Positions 1 to 5,929 of a DNA stretch of 7,958 bases are shown here, piece by piece (the stretch's first letter is position 1; each line of letters starts with the position of its first letter). Under the pieces are notes generated by a model, which was given only the letters and a program-made list of their open reading frames with translations, made no database searches and was not told the DNA's origin. Source of the DNA: Flavobacteriaceae bacterium (GTDB taxonomy: Bacteria > Bacteroidota > Bacteroidia > Flavobacteriales > Flavobacteriaceae); assembly GCA_020347545.1 (NCBI GenBank), contig CP070731.1:1538359-1546316 (forward strand), written 5' to 3'. Both the position numbers and the translations under genes were made by a program.

Positions 1-445
1 CATTTTCAAGGATCCATTTTACTTTTGTCGCTGAGAAATAGGAATCAATGACGAGGCCCGTATTTTCCTGAATGTAAGTATTAAAGGAGTCGTCTTTTTT
101 AAGTTCTTTGCAATATCTGCTCGTACGGACATCCTGCCATACTATGGCATTGTATACGGGTTCCCCGGTCTTTTTGTTCCAAACAACGGTGGTTTCCCTC
201 TGATTGGTGATCCCTATGCTCAAGATGTCCTCAAAATCGATATCATTATCCCTGATTACCTTGTGCATCGTCTCCAGTTGAGACTGATAGATTTCAACAG
301 CATTTTGTTCTACCCAGCCGTGTTCGGGATAAATTTGCTCTGTTTCTCTCTGAGCGATACCACAGATCTTACCTTTGTCATCAAACAATACAGTCCGCGA
401 ACTTGTTGTTCCCTGGTCGAGGGCGAGAATATATTTTTTACCCAT
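1..445 (-). CDS. glpK: Glycerol kinase, N-terminal part (runs off left edge)
   Basis: Glycerol kinase (FGGY family, EC 2.7.1.30) phosphorylates glycerol with ATP to sn-glycerol 3-phosphate in the cytoplasm, trapping glycerol that entered through GlpF. The visible 148 residues match the family N terminus from its first residues. The phosphate-binding loop DQGTTSSR is at 10-17, and the glycerol-binding segment NQRETT (R83, E84) is at 81-86. W103 lies in the VWQDVRT stretch and Y136 in the DSYFSATK stretch. The catalytic Asp (245 in E. coli) lies beyond the window. The ATG at 445-443 sits inside the last codons of glpF, an 8-base overlap, so translation is probably coupled. The residues present show no frameshift or missing key position. 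The family is about 500 residues, so roughly two thirds is outside the window. Confidence 0.97.
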   Translation of the reverse strand, partial: MGKKYILALDQGTTSSRTVLFDDKGKICGIAQRETEQIYPEHGWVEQNAVEIYQSQLETMHKVIRDNDIDFEDILSIGITNQRETTVVWNKKTGEPVYNAIVWQDVRTSRYCKELKKDDSFNTYIQENTGLVIDSYFSATKVKWILEN

Positions 446-1250
446 TGTTCTGTCTTTTTTGTGCTTGAATACTGTTAACAACGGCCGCAATCAGAATACC
501 TGCCACGAGAGCCATGACAATACCGTAACGGATCTGAAAATCGTTTTTATAGAATAACTGATAACATGAGGCTCCTAAAAAACTTCCAAGAATCGGCCCG
601 AGAATAGGGACAAAAGAATAGCTCCAGTCAGAGGTGCCTTTACCGCTGATGGGTAATAGAAAATGAGCCAACCGCGGCCCGAGGTCCCTGGCCGGATTAA
701 TGGCAAAACCTGTTGTACCTCCTAAGGCAAAGCCGATCACCATGATCAAGGCTCCAACGACTAAAGGATTAAGCCCTTCAGTAAATTCGGTCGTACCGAT
801 AAAGAGCAGGCTAAATATGAGTACCGCTGTACCAATGATCTCACTTATCAGGTTGTGCAGATACGATCTGATGGCCGGAATGGTAGCGAATGAGCCGAGT
901 TTAGACACAGGATCATCCGTCTTGGACCATAAAGGAATATAAAAGATCCATACGATTGTTGCTCCGGAAAAAGCTCCTGAAATTTGAGAAAGGATATAGC
1001 CCGGAACTTTTTCCCAGGGAAATTCACCTACAAAAGCAAAGCCAAGGGTAACCGCAGGATTAATATGGGCCCCACTGATACTTCCAACTCCGTAAATAGC
1101 AAAAGTTACCGCAAGACCCCAGCTGACGACAATGGTATTCCAGCCCGAACCAAAAGCCTTGGAATCTTTTAAAATAACTCCCGCAACGACCCCTCCTCCG
1201 ATCAGGATAAGAAAAAAGGTTCCTAAAAACTCTGCTAAGTACTCTGACAT
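438..1250 (-). CDS. glpF: Glycerol uptake facilitator (aquaglyceroporin, MIP family)
   Basis: A 270-residue inner-membrane channel for facilitated diffusion of glycerol. Both half-helix signatures are present: SGAHINPAVT with NPA at 64-66, and GFAINPARDLGPR with NPA at 185-187. The Asp right after the second NPAR (D189) is the known mark of glycerol channels as opposed to water-only aquaporins. By alignment with E. coli GlpF the selectivity filter would be W44, F182 and R188. Six membrane helices fit the pattern. A further hydrophobic stretch at about 242-260, followed by a polar tail, is more than the usual six-helix core. It lies between the small membrane ORF upstream (40-bp gap) and glpK downstream (8-base overlap), the classic glycerol uptake pair. 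The start is the ATG at 1250-1248, directly after a hairpin. Confidence 0.96.
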   Translation of the reverse strand: MSEYLAEFLGTFFLILIGGGVVAGVILKDSKAFGSGWNTIVVSWGLAVTFAIYGVGSISGAHINPAVTLGFAFVGEFPWEKVPGYILSQISGAFSGATIVWIFYIPLWSKTDDPVSKLGSFATIPAIRSYLHNLISEIIGTAVLIFSLLFIGTTEFTEGLNPLVVGALIMVIGFALGGTTGFAINPARDLGPRLAHFLLPISGKGTSDWSYSFVPILGPILGSFLGASCYQLFYKNDFQIRYGIVMALVAGILIAAVVNSIQAQKRQNNG

Positions 1251-1289
1251 AAAAATTGTAATTGTTACTAGGACAAATTACGAATTTTT
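1251..1289 (-). promoter_or_regulatory. Intercistronic hairpin abutting the glpF start codon
   Basis: An inverted repeat fills almost all of the 40-bp gap between the small membrane ORF and glpF. In the transcript direction the left arm is AAAAATT-C-GTAATT and the right arm AATTACAATTTTT. This gives 13 pairs with one bulged C around a 12-nt loop. The right arm ends immediately before the glpF ATG. It could tune translation start, stabilise or process the message, or act as a weak terminator because it ends in five U. It is AT-rich, so the stability is modest; the function is inference. Confidence 0.45.
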
Positions 1290-1290
1290 A

Positions 1291-1476
1291 TTAATCCAGG
1301 TCTTGTCGGTTTTTAAATTTGTAAAACATGATATAAGCAATGATCACCAGGACCACGAATGGAAGGTAGGTGCCGATGGTAACTCCGATCTCGTAACCTC
1401 TGTCCGGGGCATTCTTTATTTTCTCTTCTATGTCTACCTGAATTAACAGGGCAATAAAAATCAGAAAGTTATTCAT
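1291..1476 (-). CDS. Small membrane protein of unknown function, 61 aa
   Basis: Function not recognised. The ATG at 1476-1474 gives 61 residues; a TTG two codons further upstream is less likely. There is a hydrophobic N-terminal segment (about 3-13: NFLIFIALLIQ). It is followed by a polar charged stretch (VDIEEKIKNAPDRGYEIG), then a clear membrane helix (about 37-51, rich in V, I, L and F), and a basic-to-acidic tail YKFKNRQDLD. The ORF begins 2 bp after the hydratase stop codon and precedes glpF, so it lies on the fabD-to-glpK message. The regular hydrophobic pattern, tight packing and proper stop favour a real gene. It may be a one- or two-pass inner-membrane protein, possibly an accessory of GlpF, but only position suggests that. 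Confidence 0.7.
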   Translation of the reverse strand: MNNFLIFIALLIQVDIEEKIKNAPDRGYEIGVTIGTYLPFVVLVIIAYIMFYKFKNRQDLD

Positions 1477-1478
1477 GG

Positions 1479-2231
1479 TCAAGATCTGAATTTACTGAGA
1501 GCGTTTTTTGTGAATTCGGAAAGGACCAGTTTCCCGCTGATCTCTGCCCTCTCGATCAAGAGCTTATCCCAGTGTTCTGTTCCCTGCCAAAAAATCTTTT
1601 TCATTTCTTTAAGTGCTTCGGGATTGTATTGTGAAAGCTGATGAACCAGAATATCGATCCCTTCATCCATATCTCGTTTGTTTTCAAATACCTTGTTGAA
1701 TAATCCGTATTTCTGGGCCCAGTAGGCCGTTTTCCAACTCTTGGCATCCAGGCTTAGATCACTTAAGGCAAAGACTCCCATCTTTCTTTCAATAGCCGGA
1801 GCTATAACGAAAGGGCCTATTCCAATACTGAGTTCAGATAATTTAATATCTGAAGCTTCAGTTGCAAAACAGTAGTCACAAGCAGCCAGGATACCGACCC
1901 CGCCACCAACAGATTTACCCTGCGCCCTTCCCACGATCAGTTTAGAGCATTTTCGCATGGCATTGATCAGGTTGGCAAATCCGGAAAAAAAGAGTTTTCC
2001 TTTGGTTTCATTATCTATTTCAAGAAGCTCATCAAAAGAGGCTCCGGCACAAAAGGCTTTATCTCCTTCACTCTGCAGTAAAATGATCTTCACCTGATCA
2101 TCTGAACTTAAGCGATCAAAGGTGTCGATCAATTTTTGCAATAACTCAGCCGGAAACGAATTGCTTTTTGGATGTGAAAAGGTTACCGTAGCAATAAAAT
2201 GATCAATATGTGTAAAGATGGATCCTGCCAT
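1479..2231 (-). CDS. Enoyl-CoA hydratase/isomerase family protein (crotonase fold; possibly methylglutaconyl-CoA hydratase-like)
   Basis: A 250-residue crotonase-superfamily enzyme acting on an acyl-CoA in the cytoplasm. The CoA-binding and oxyanion-hole segments are FCAGASFDEL (60-69) and GKSVGGGVGILAACD (105-119). In enoyl-CoA hydratase two Glu are catalytic (144 and 164 in the rat enzyme). Here the first position is G113 and only the second is kept, E133 in the KLSELSIGIGP segment. The stretch LSELSIGIGPFVIAPAIERKMG resembles the LiuC-type methylglutaconyl-CoA hydratases of leucine breakdown, from memory of that family. The reaction may therefore not be ordinary beta-oxidation hydration, and the substrate cannot be fixed from sequence alone. 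The gene starts 9 bp after the fabD stop and is followed after 2 bp by the small membrane ORF. Length is normal for the family (about 250-260). Confidence 0.88.
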   Translation of the reverse strand: MAGSIFTHIDHFIATVTFSHPKSNSFPAELLQKLIDTFDRLSSDDQVKIILLQSEGDKAFCAGASFDELLEIDNETKGKLFFSGFANLINAMRKCSKLIVGRAQGKSVGGGVGILAACDYCFATEASDIKLSELSIGIGPFVIAPAIERKMGVFALSDLSLDAKSWKTAYWAQKYGLFNKVFENKRDMDEGIDILVHQLSQYNPEALKEMKKIFWQGTEHWDKLLIERAEISGKLVLSEFTKNALSKFRS

Positions 2232-2240
2232 AAAATTCTT

Positions 2241-3119
2241 CTAGCTCATGCCACTTGTAGTGACACTTCTGTCGATCTTTCGCATCAGTCCCTGAAGTAC
2301 TTTTCCGGGGCCTAATTCGATAAATTCTGTTCCTCCGTCAGCAATCATTCGCTGTATGGTCTGCGTCCATCGAACAGGAGCCGTCAACTGGGCAATCAGA
2401 TTCTTTTTGATATCGGCCGCATTGTTGACCGCTGCCGCTGTAACGTTTTGATAAATCGGGCACAGAGGTTCATTAAAGACTGTATTTTCTATTGCTGATG
2501 CCAATTGCTCACGTGCAGGTTCCATTAAAGGAGAGTGAAAAGCTCCACCTACAGGCAATACCAAGGCTCGTCTGGCGCCTTTCTCTGTTAGACTTTTACA
2601 GGCTGTCTCAATAGCTTCAATTTCACCTGAAATAACGAGCTGTCCCGGGCAATTGTAATTTGCAGCAACAACGATGCCCTCAGTTTCCTTGCATACATCT
2701 TCAACAACTTTATCGTCAAGCCCAAGAACGGCTGCCATGGTTGAAGGTTGCAATTCGCAGGCCTTTTGCATGGCCTGAGCCCTTTGAGATACCAGCTTAA
2801 GTGCACTGTCAAAAGCCAGCGTACCATTGGCAACCAGAGCAGAAAATTCACCAAGCGAGTGTCCTGCCACCATTTCGGGTTTAAAATCATCACCCAGCGT
2901 TTTTGCTAAAATCACAGAATGTAAAAATATGGCCGGTTGTGTGACCTTGGTCTGTTTCAGGTCTTCTGCCGATCCCTCAAACATAATGTCTGTTATGGAA
3001 AATCCTAGAATTTCATTTGCCTGATTAAAAAGTTCCTGAGCTTCCGAGGAGCTTTCAAAAAGATTGAGCCCCATCCCTGAAAATTGAGCTCCTTGTCCTG
3101 GAAAAATATATGCTTTCAT
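2241..3119 (-). CDS. fabD: Malonyl-CoA:ACP transacylase
   Basis: This 292-residue enzyme moves malonyl from CoA to acyl carrier protein (EC 2.3.1.39), supplying the extender unit for type II fatty acid synthesis in the cytoplasm. The N-terminal FPGQGAQ (residues 6-12, Q9 at the oxyanion position) is present. The nucleophile motif GHSLGEFSAL carries S88. The substrate-carboxylate Arg lies in SQRAQAM (R113), and the catalytic His in GGAFHSPLM (H195). NYNCPGQLVISG (154-165) and ELGPGKVLQGLMRK (268-281) complete the family pattern. Length is slightly under the usual 300-315. It is the first gene of the minus-strand operon, with a promoter-like -7 box about 40 bp upstream. Its partners KAS and ACP are not in the window. 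All key residues are intact, so it should be active. Confidence 0.97.
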   Translation of the reverse strand: MKAYIFPGQGAQFSGMGLNLFESSSEAQELFNQANEILGFSITDIMFEGSAEDLKQTKVTQPAIFLHSVILAKTLGDDFKPEMVAGHSLGEFSALVANGTLAFDSALKLVSQRAQAMQKACELQPSTMAAVLGLDDKVVEDVCKETEGIVVAANYNCPGQLVISGEIEAIETACKSLTEKGARRALVLPVGGAFHSPLMEPAREQLASAIENTVFNEPLCPIYQNVTAAAVNNAADIKKNLIAQLTAPVRWTQTIQRMIADGGTEFIELGPGKVLQGLMRKIDRSVTTSGMS

Positions 3120-3157
3120 GTTAAAATAATCTTTTAAAAATGGTTAATTGAACGATA

Positions 3158-3165
3158 CAAAAGTA
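3158..3165 (-). promoter_or_regulatory. Candidate -7 box for the fabD operon
   Basis: On the minus strand this reads TACTTTTG, an exact match to the Bacteroidota -7 consensus TAnnTTTG. It lies 38 bp before the fabD ATG, a normal leader length. No clear TTG at the matching -33 distance was found, so the call rests on the -7 box and position only. Confidence 0.45.
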
Positions 3166-3243
3166 GTTAAATGATTTTTATACCTGCTATTCTCTGATTG
3201 AAATTCAATGGTGGAATTGCCTGCTTTTTCCTATTTTCGTTTT

Positions 3244-3945
3244 ATGAGCGCAAAATCCTTATCCGGCAAAGACAAAAATCTGGCTTTTAACATCTATTTG
3301 ATCCTGGCCTCCATATTTATAGCTTCTCTGGTTGTGTCCAATCTTATTTTTCAGAAGTTTTTTTCATTTGATTTTCTCGGGATTTACAATTTTGAAATAT
3401 CAGTTGGGATACTTCCTTATCCAATAACCTTCCTGGTAACGGATCTTATTTCAGAAATTTATGGAAAGAAAAATGCGAATAAGGTCGTGATCACGGGTAT
3501 TTTTGCCTCAGCTTTTTCACTTCTGATCATCATGTTGTCCGACGCCGCACCCGCCACAGAATGGTCTCCTGTTGGGAATGAGGTTTTCCATTCTGTATTT
3601 GGATTGTCAGCCCTGGCAGTTTTTGCCTCGGCAATGGCATATCTGGTTGCGCAGTTTGTCGATATAAGAATTTATCATTTCTGGAAGGTAAGAACCAAGG
3701 GACGACATTTATGGCTAAGAAATAATTTTTCCACCATCACTTCACAGTTTCTCGATACCTTTTCGGTTTTATTTTTACTCTGTTCCTTTGGTGTGATCGA
3801 GTGGAAGCTATTTGGCGTTTTACTCTTGAACGGTTTTCTGTTTAAATTATTGGTTGCTTTATTTGATACCCCAATTCTCTATATTTTTGTTTACTGGTTC
3901 AGAGGACGCTTCAAGCTCAAGGCACATGAAGAGATCACACTTTAG
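3244..3945 (+). CDS. yhhQ: Queuosine precursor transporter (YhhQ / COG1738 family)
   Basis: A 233-residue inner-membrane protein of the vitamin-queuosine precursor (ECF/YhhQ) family. It is thought to import a queuosine precursor such as preQ0, preQ1 or queuine for tRNA modification. The family signature PYPITFLVTDLISEIYG is at about 58-74, numbering from the ATG at 3244. The second conserved polar stretch RNNFSTITSQFLDT is at about 159-172. About six hydrophobic helices are visible. The start was set at ATGAGCGCAAAA (3244) rather than an ATG 36 bases upstream. The extra residues there are unlike the family, and 233 residues is the normal length. It is divergent from fabD with about 124 bp between starts. 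No preQ1-riboswitch-like structure was seen upstream. The next plus-strand gene is 480 bp away. Confidence 0.9.
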   Translation: MSAKSLSGKDKNLAFNIYLILASIFIASLVVSNLIFQKFFSFDFLGIYNFEISVGILPYPITFLVTDLISEIYGKKNANKVVITGIFASAFSLLIIMLSDAAPATEWSPVGNEVFHSVFGLSALAVFASAMAYLVAQFVDIRIYHFWKVRTKGRHLWLRNNFSTITSQFLDTFSVLFLLCSFGVIEWKLFGVLLLNGFLFKLLVALFDTPILYIFVYWFRGRFKLKAHEEITL

Positions 3946-3982
3946 CGGATGCCGTAATAATGAACTCAACTCCTTCTAAAAT

Positions 3983-4000
3983 ATACCTTCTTGAGGGTAT
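3983..4000. promoter_or_regulatory. LuxR-type palindromic operator, copy 1
   Basis: An 18-bp inverted repeat, ATACCTTCTTGAGGGTAT: 8-bp arms, 2-bp centre, one arm mismatch. It matches the copies at 4327-4348 and 5930-5947. The inner TACCTTC-TT-GAGGGTA has the 7-2-7 spacing known for NarL-type HTH proteins. Its last base begins a TTGACT -35-like box, placing the site centre about 43 bp before the predicted transcript start, where class II activators bind. Confidence 0.72.
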
Positions 4001-4028
4001 TGACTTCTAGTAGCAATCTGTTTACATT
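4000..4028 (+). promoter_or_regulatory. Promoter downstream of operator copy 1
   Basis: TTGACT (4000-4005) and TACATT (4023-4028) are separated by 17 bp. The second box also fits the start of the Bacteroidota -7 motif TAnnTTTG. Predicted start is near 4034. No gene start follows before the terminator at 4094-4113, so the product would be a short RNA. Confidence 0.5.
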
Positions 4029-4033
4029 AGCCC

Positions 4034-4120
4034 TAACAATTTTCCCGAACTAGAGATGTTGTTTGACATCTTTACAGTGTAAGGATCTTTAGGGAGACCT
4101 CTTCGGAGGTCTCTTATTCT
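4034..4120 (+). ncRNA. Candidate small RNA (about 85 nt) under operator copy 1
   Basis: There is no credible ORF here, but the segment has a promoter, an activator-like palindrome before it and a strong intrinsic terminator at its end. The 5' end would be near TAACAATTTTCCC. A first hairpin, AGATGT/ACATCT, lies at 4054-4071 with a 6-nt loop. The terminator hairpin then forms the 3' end. The terminator could instead serve the yhhQ message, whose stop codon is about 150 bp upstream, so the RNA is a prediction. No known RNA family was recognised. Confidence 0.4.
4094..4120 (+). terminator. Intrinsic terminator with UUCG loop
   Basis: A perfect 8-bp stem, GAGACCTC/GAGGTCTC, closes a TTCG tetraloop (4094-4113), a very stable RNA hairpin. 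The T-rich stretch TTATTCT follows. It ends the candidate small RNA and possibly read-through from yhhQ. Confidence 0.75.
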
Positions 4121-4172
4121 CATAATATTCAAAAGAGTTTAAGTGTAATACTTGCTTTTACTGAGTTCAGCT

Positions 4173-4262
4173 TATCAATTTTCCCCTCGAGTGCGGAAAT
4201 TTAATTATTTCTGTATGAATGCAATGGCCCTTTGACCTCGAAAGGTTAAGGGGCCATTTTAT
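4173..4262 (+). ncRNA. Second candidate small RNA ending in its own terminator
   Basis: Between the two terminators lies another segment without an ORF. It shares the exact 10-mer CAATTTTCCC (4176-4185) with the presumed 5' end of the first candidate (4037-4046). It likewise ends in a strong terminator roughly 45 nt later. Aligned on this 10-mer, the positions of the first unit's -10 box TACATT read TGAGTT, a poor match, and no palindrome precedes it. It may be a paralogous tandem RNA, or the processed 3' part of a longer transcript. Support is weaker than for the first unit. Confidence 0.25.
4223..4262 (+). terminator. Strong intrinsic terminator
   Basis: A 16-bp stem joins 4223-4238 (AATGGCCCTTTGACCT) to 4243-4258 (AGGTTAAGGGGCCATT), with two G-U pairs and a CGAA loop. 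The 3' arm runs into TTTT and TATCTG. The T-tract lies only on the plus-strand side, so it stops rightward transcription. It insulates the PAS-LuxR genes from upstream. Confidence 0.85.
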
Positions 4263-4326
4263 CTGTATATGAAATTCTTTTTTGGTAGGTGATAAGGCAC
4301 AATCAAATAATCCAATTGATTAGACA

Positions 4327-4348
4327 ATATACCCTCATGAGGGTATAT
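4327..4348. promoter_or_regulatory. LuxR-type palindromic operator, copy 2 (perfect 22 bp)
   Basis: This is the best of the three copies. The core ATACCCTCATGAGGGTAT (4329-4346) extends by two bases on each side to a perfect 22-bp palindrome. It lies 76 bp before the first PAS-LuxR start codon and 22 bp before a TACTTTG box. This suggests autoregulation by the PAS-LuxR proteins. Binding is inferred from geometry and location. Confidence 0.78.
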
Positions 4349-4368
4349 GAAGTATAGATCAATTTGAG

Positions 4369-4375
4369 TACTTTG
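4369..4375 (+). promoter_or_regulatory. Candidate -7 box for the PAS-LuxR operon
   Basis: TACTTTG resembles the Bacteroidota TAnnTTTG motif with one T missing. It sits at the same distance from its palindrome (22 bp) as the box at copy 1. There is no good TTG -33 element; the base positions after the palindrome read TATG, as expected if an activator replaces it. Predicted leader is about 45 nt. Confidence 0.45.
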
Positions 4376-4424
4376 TGAAACAACTAAATAAATCAAACTG
4401 AAATCGGTTTTTCCGTTCCAAATT

Positions 4425-5177
4425 ATGCCCCCGAATAGTGACAGTTTATTAAGATTTCTTGAAGAAATAGAAAATTCATTTGAAAAAGAGGAAGTTTCTA
4501 AGGATCAAAAAGACAATATTTACAGATTTCCATTGAATAATATGGAGAGTGTTTATTTATTTGATTTTACAATGAATAAAATAATTTTTCATCAAGGCTT
4601 TGACACAGTTTTTGGATACAAGATAAACGAATTGACAATGAGCTTTATTTTCGACAAGTACCATCCTGAAGATAAGCCTTATATTCAATCTATAGTCAAG
4701 TCGATTGTCAGTCAGTTGATGACGATCACAATACCGGAACTTTCAAATGTATTAAATATGTCATACAGGTTCCAAAAGGCGGATGGTCAGTATGCGAATA
4801 TTTTGAGTAACACAATCATTTATAAAACCAACGATGAGGACAGGGTTGAACAAGTATTGATCAAGTACACAGATATTTCTTTTACATCAGATTCTGAAGC
4901 TGTTGAATGGAAGATAGACGGGACCTGGCTGGATGAAAATGTAATCAATCAACAGGTTTATGGTGATAAGATGATCTTTACGGAACGAGAACTAGAAGTG
5001 ATAAAAAAAATTTTTGAGGGGCGATTAAACAATGAAATCTCCCGTGAACTTCATATAAGTAAACATACTGTTGCCACGCACCGGAAGAATATTTTTTTGA
5101 AATCGAACTGTAATGATATAAAACAGCTTAAGGTTTTTTGCAAAAAGAATGGCATCGAATTTAAGGATAAAAGTTAG
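4425..5177 (+). CDS. PAS-domain LuxR-family transcriptional regulator (first of pair)
   Basis: A 250-residue cytoplasmic DNA-binding protein. Residues 1-38 are a polar, acidic N-terminal helix region. A PAS fold covers about 41-153, with typical segments GFDTVFGYKINEL, the YHPEDKPYI motif (79-87) and the C-terminal strands YRFQKADGQYANIL and VLIKYTDIS. A linker leads to a GerE/LuxR helix-turn-helix at about 185-245. This begins FTERELEVIKKIFEG and carries the recognition helix ISKHTVATHRKNI (211-223). There is no receiver domain with its Asp pocket, so it is not a classical response regulator. The PAS domain probably senses a ligand or a partner. The next gene is a paralog 6 bp downstream, in the same operon. 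Operator copy 2 lies just upstream, so it likely controls itself. No His, Cys or other cofactor ligand could be assigned with confidence. Confidence 0.9.
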   Translation: MPPNSDSLLRFLEEIENSFEKEEVSKDQKDNIYRFPLNNMESVYLFDFTMNKIIFHQGFDTVFGYKINELTMSFIFDKYHPEDKPYIQSIVKSIVSQLMTITIPELSNVLNMSYRFQKADGQYANILSNTIIYKTNDEDRVEQVLIKYTDISFTSDSEAVEWKIDGTWLDENVINQQVYGDKMIFTERELEVIKKIFEGRLNNEISRELHISKHTVATHRKNIFLKSNCNDIKQLKVFCKKNGIEFKDKS

Positions 5178-5183
5178 ATAGAT

Positions 5184-5924
5184 ATGAAACTGAATCAGGA
5201 TGATATTCATAAATTTCTGGAAGAATTTTCGGAAAGGTTAAAGGGAAAGGGGCCTTTAGAAAAGATATCTAATGATATCGAGCATATCATCCTGAGTCAG
5301 ACAGAAAGCTTGTACATTATTAATTTTATCTCCAATGAAATGACTTTTAAAAAGGGGTTTATGCCTTTTTTAGGATATAGTGATGAGCAAATTGATCTGG
5401 AAAGCTATTTAAAGAAAATTCACCCTGAAGATTTTGATTTGGTGAGTAAAATTGGCAGAGCTACAATTGTTCATACCAGCAACAACCCGGGAGAAAACGC
5501 TAATAATGTGTTGTATATCTCTTTTCGATTACAGAAAAGTAACGGTGAGTATGTAAAGGTACTCAGTCAGTCCTCAGTTTACGAGGTTGATGATTACGGC
5601 CGGATGATATCTTCAATGGTAAAGGTCAGCGATATCTCATTTATGGAAGATAATGACCTGGTCAAATACAACTTTGTTGCTCAAAATCTGGATGAAGAAG
5701 CCTTTAAAAAGGAAGTTTACGGCGAAAATTATGATTTGTTTACCTCAAGAGAACTTGATATCATATCAGAAATAGAAAAAGGATCCACAAACCTTGAGAT
5801 TGCAGTAAACCTTGATATCAGCAAGCATACGGTTGCTTCTCACAGAAAAAAAATAATGAGGAAAAGCGGCTGTCATTCCGCGGAGGAATTACTCCATTTT
5901 TGCCGGAAAAACGGGGTATTATAG
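5184..5924 (+). CDS. PAS-domain LuxR-family transcriptional regulator (second of pair)
   Basis: A 246-residue paralog of the preceding gene with the same layout: N-terminal FLEE helix (11-14), PAS fold (about 41-153) and LuxR HTH (about 186-244). The PAS segments IHPEDFDLV (79-87), FRLQKSNGEYVKVLS and VKVSDISF line up with the first protein. The HTH starts FTSRELDIISEIEKG. Its recognition helix ISKHTVASHRKKI (212-224) differs from the first at only two positions (T/S, N/K), so both probably read the same DNA site. The two proteins otherwise differ widely, which suggests an old duplication with different sensing inputs, or a heterodimer. The 6-bp gap puts both on one message. Operator copy 3 begins 6 bases after its stop codon, leading into the polysaccharide gene. 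Confidence 0.9.
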   Translation: MKLNQDDIHKFLEEFSERLKGKGPLEKISNDIEHIILSQTESLYIINFISNEMTFKKGFMPFLGYSDEQIDLESYLKKIHPEDFDLVSKIGRATIVHTSNNPGENANNVLYISFRLQKSNGEYVKVLSQSSVYEVDDYGRMISSMVKVSDISFMEDNDLVKYNFVAQNLDEEAFKKEVYGENYDLFTSRELDIISEIEKGSTNLEIAVNLDISKHTVASHRKKIMRKSGCHSAEELLHFCRKNGVL

Positions 5925-5929
5925 GCAAT

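Noticed and set aside
263..1446. Plus-strand ORFs opposite glpK, glpF and the small membrane gene
   Set aside because: They are antisense shadows of strongly conserved minus-strand genes, with composition unlike real proteins.
1477..1482. TTG start two codons upstream for the small membrane ORF
   Set aside because: The ATG at 1476-1474 is in the same frame, gives the same protein less two residues, and avoids overlap with the hydratase stop codon.
3197..3209. ATTGAA-A-TTCAAT inverted repeat between fabD and the transporter
   Set aside because: It is a short 6+1+6 repeat in AT-rich DNA with no second copy; not enough to call an operator.
3208..3243. Upstream ATG of the queuosine-precursor transporter
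   Set aside because: The additional 12 residues do not look like the family, and the downstream ATG at 3244 gives the normal length.
4327..4348. The 22-bp palindrome as a transcription terminator
   Set aside because: The hairpin would have almost no loop and no T-tract follows; position before a start codon and recurrence before other promoters favour an operator.
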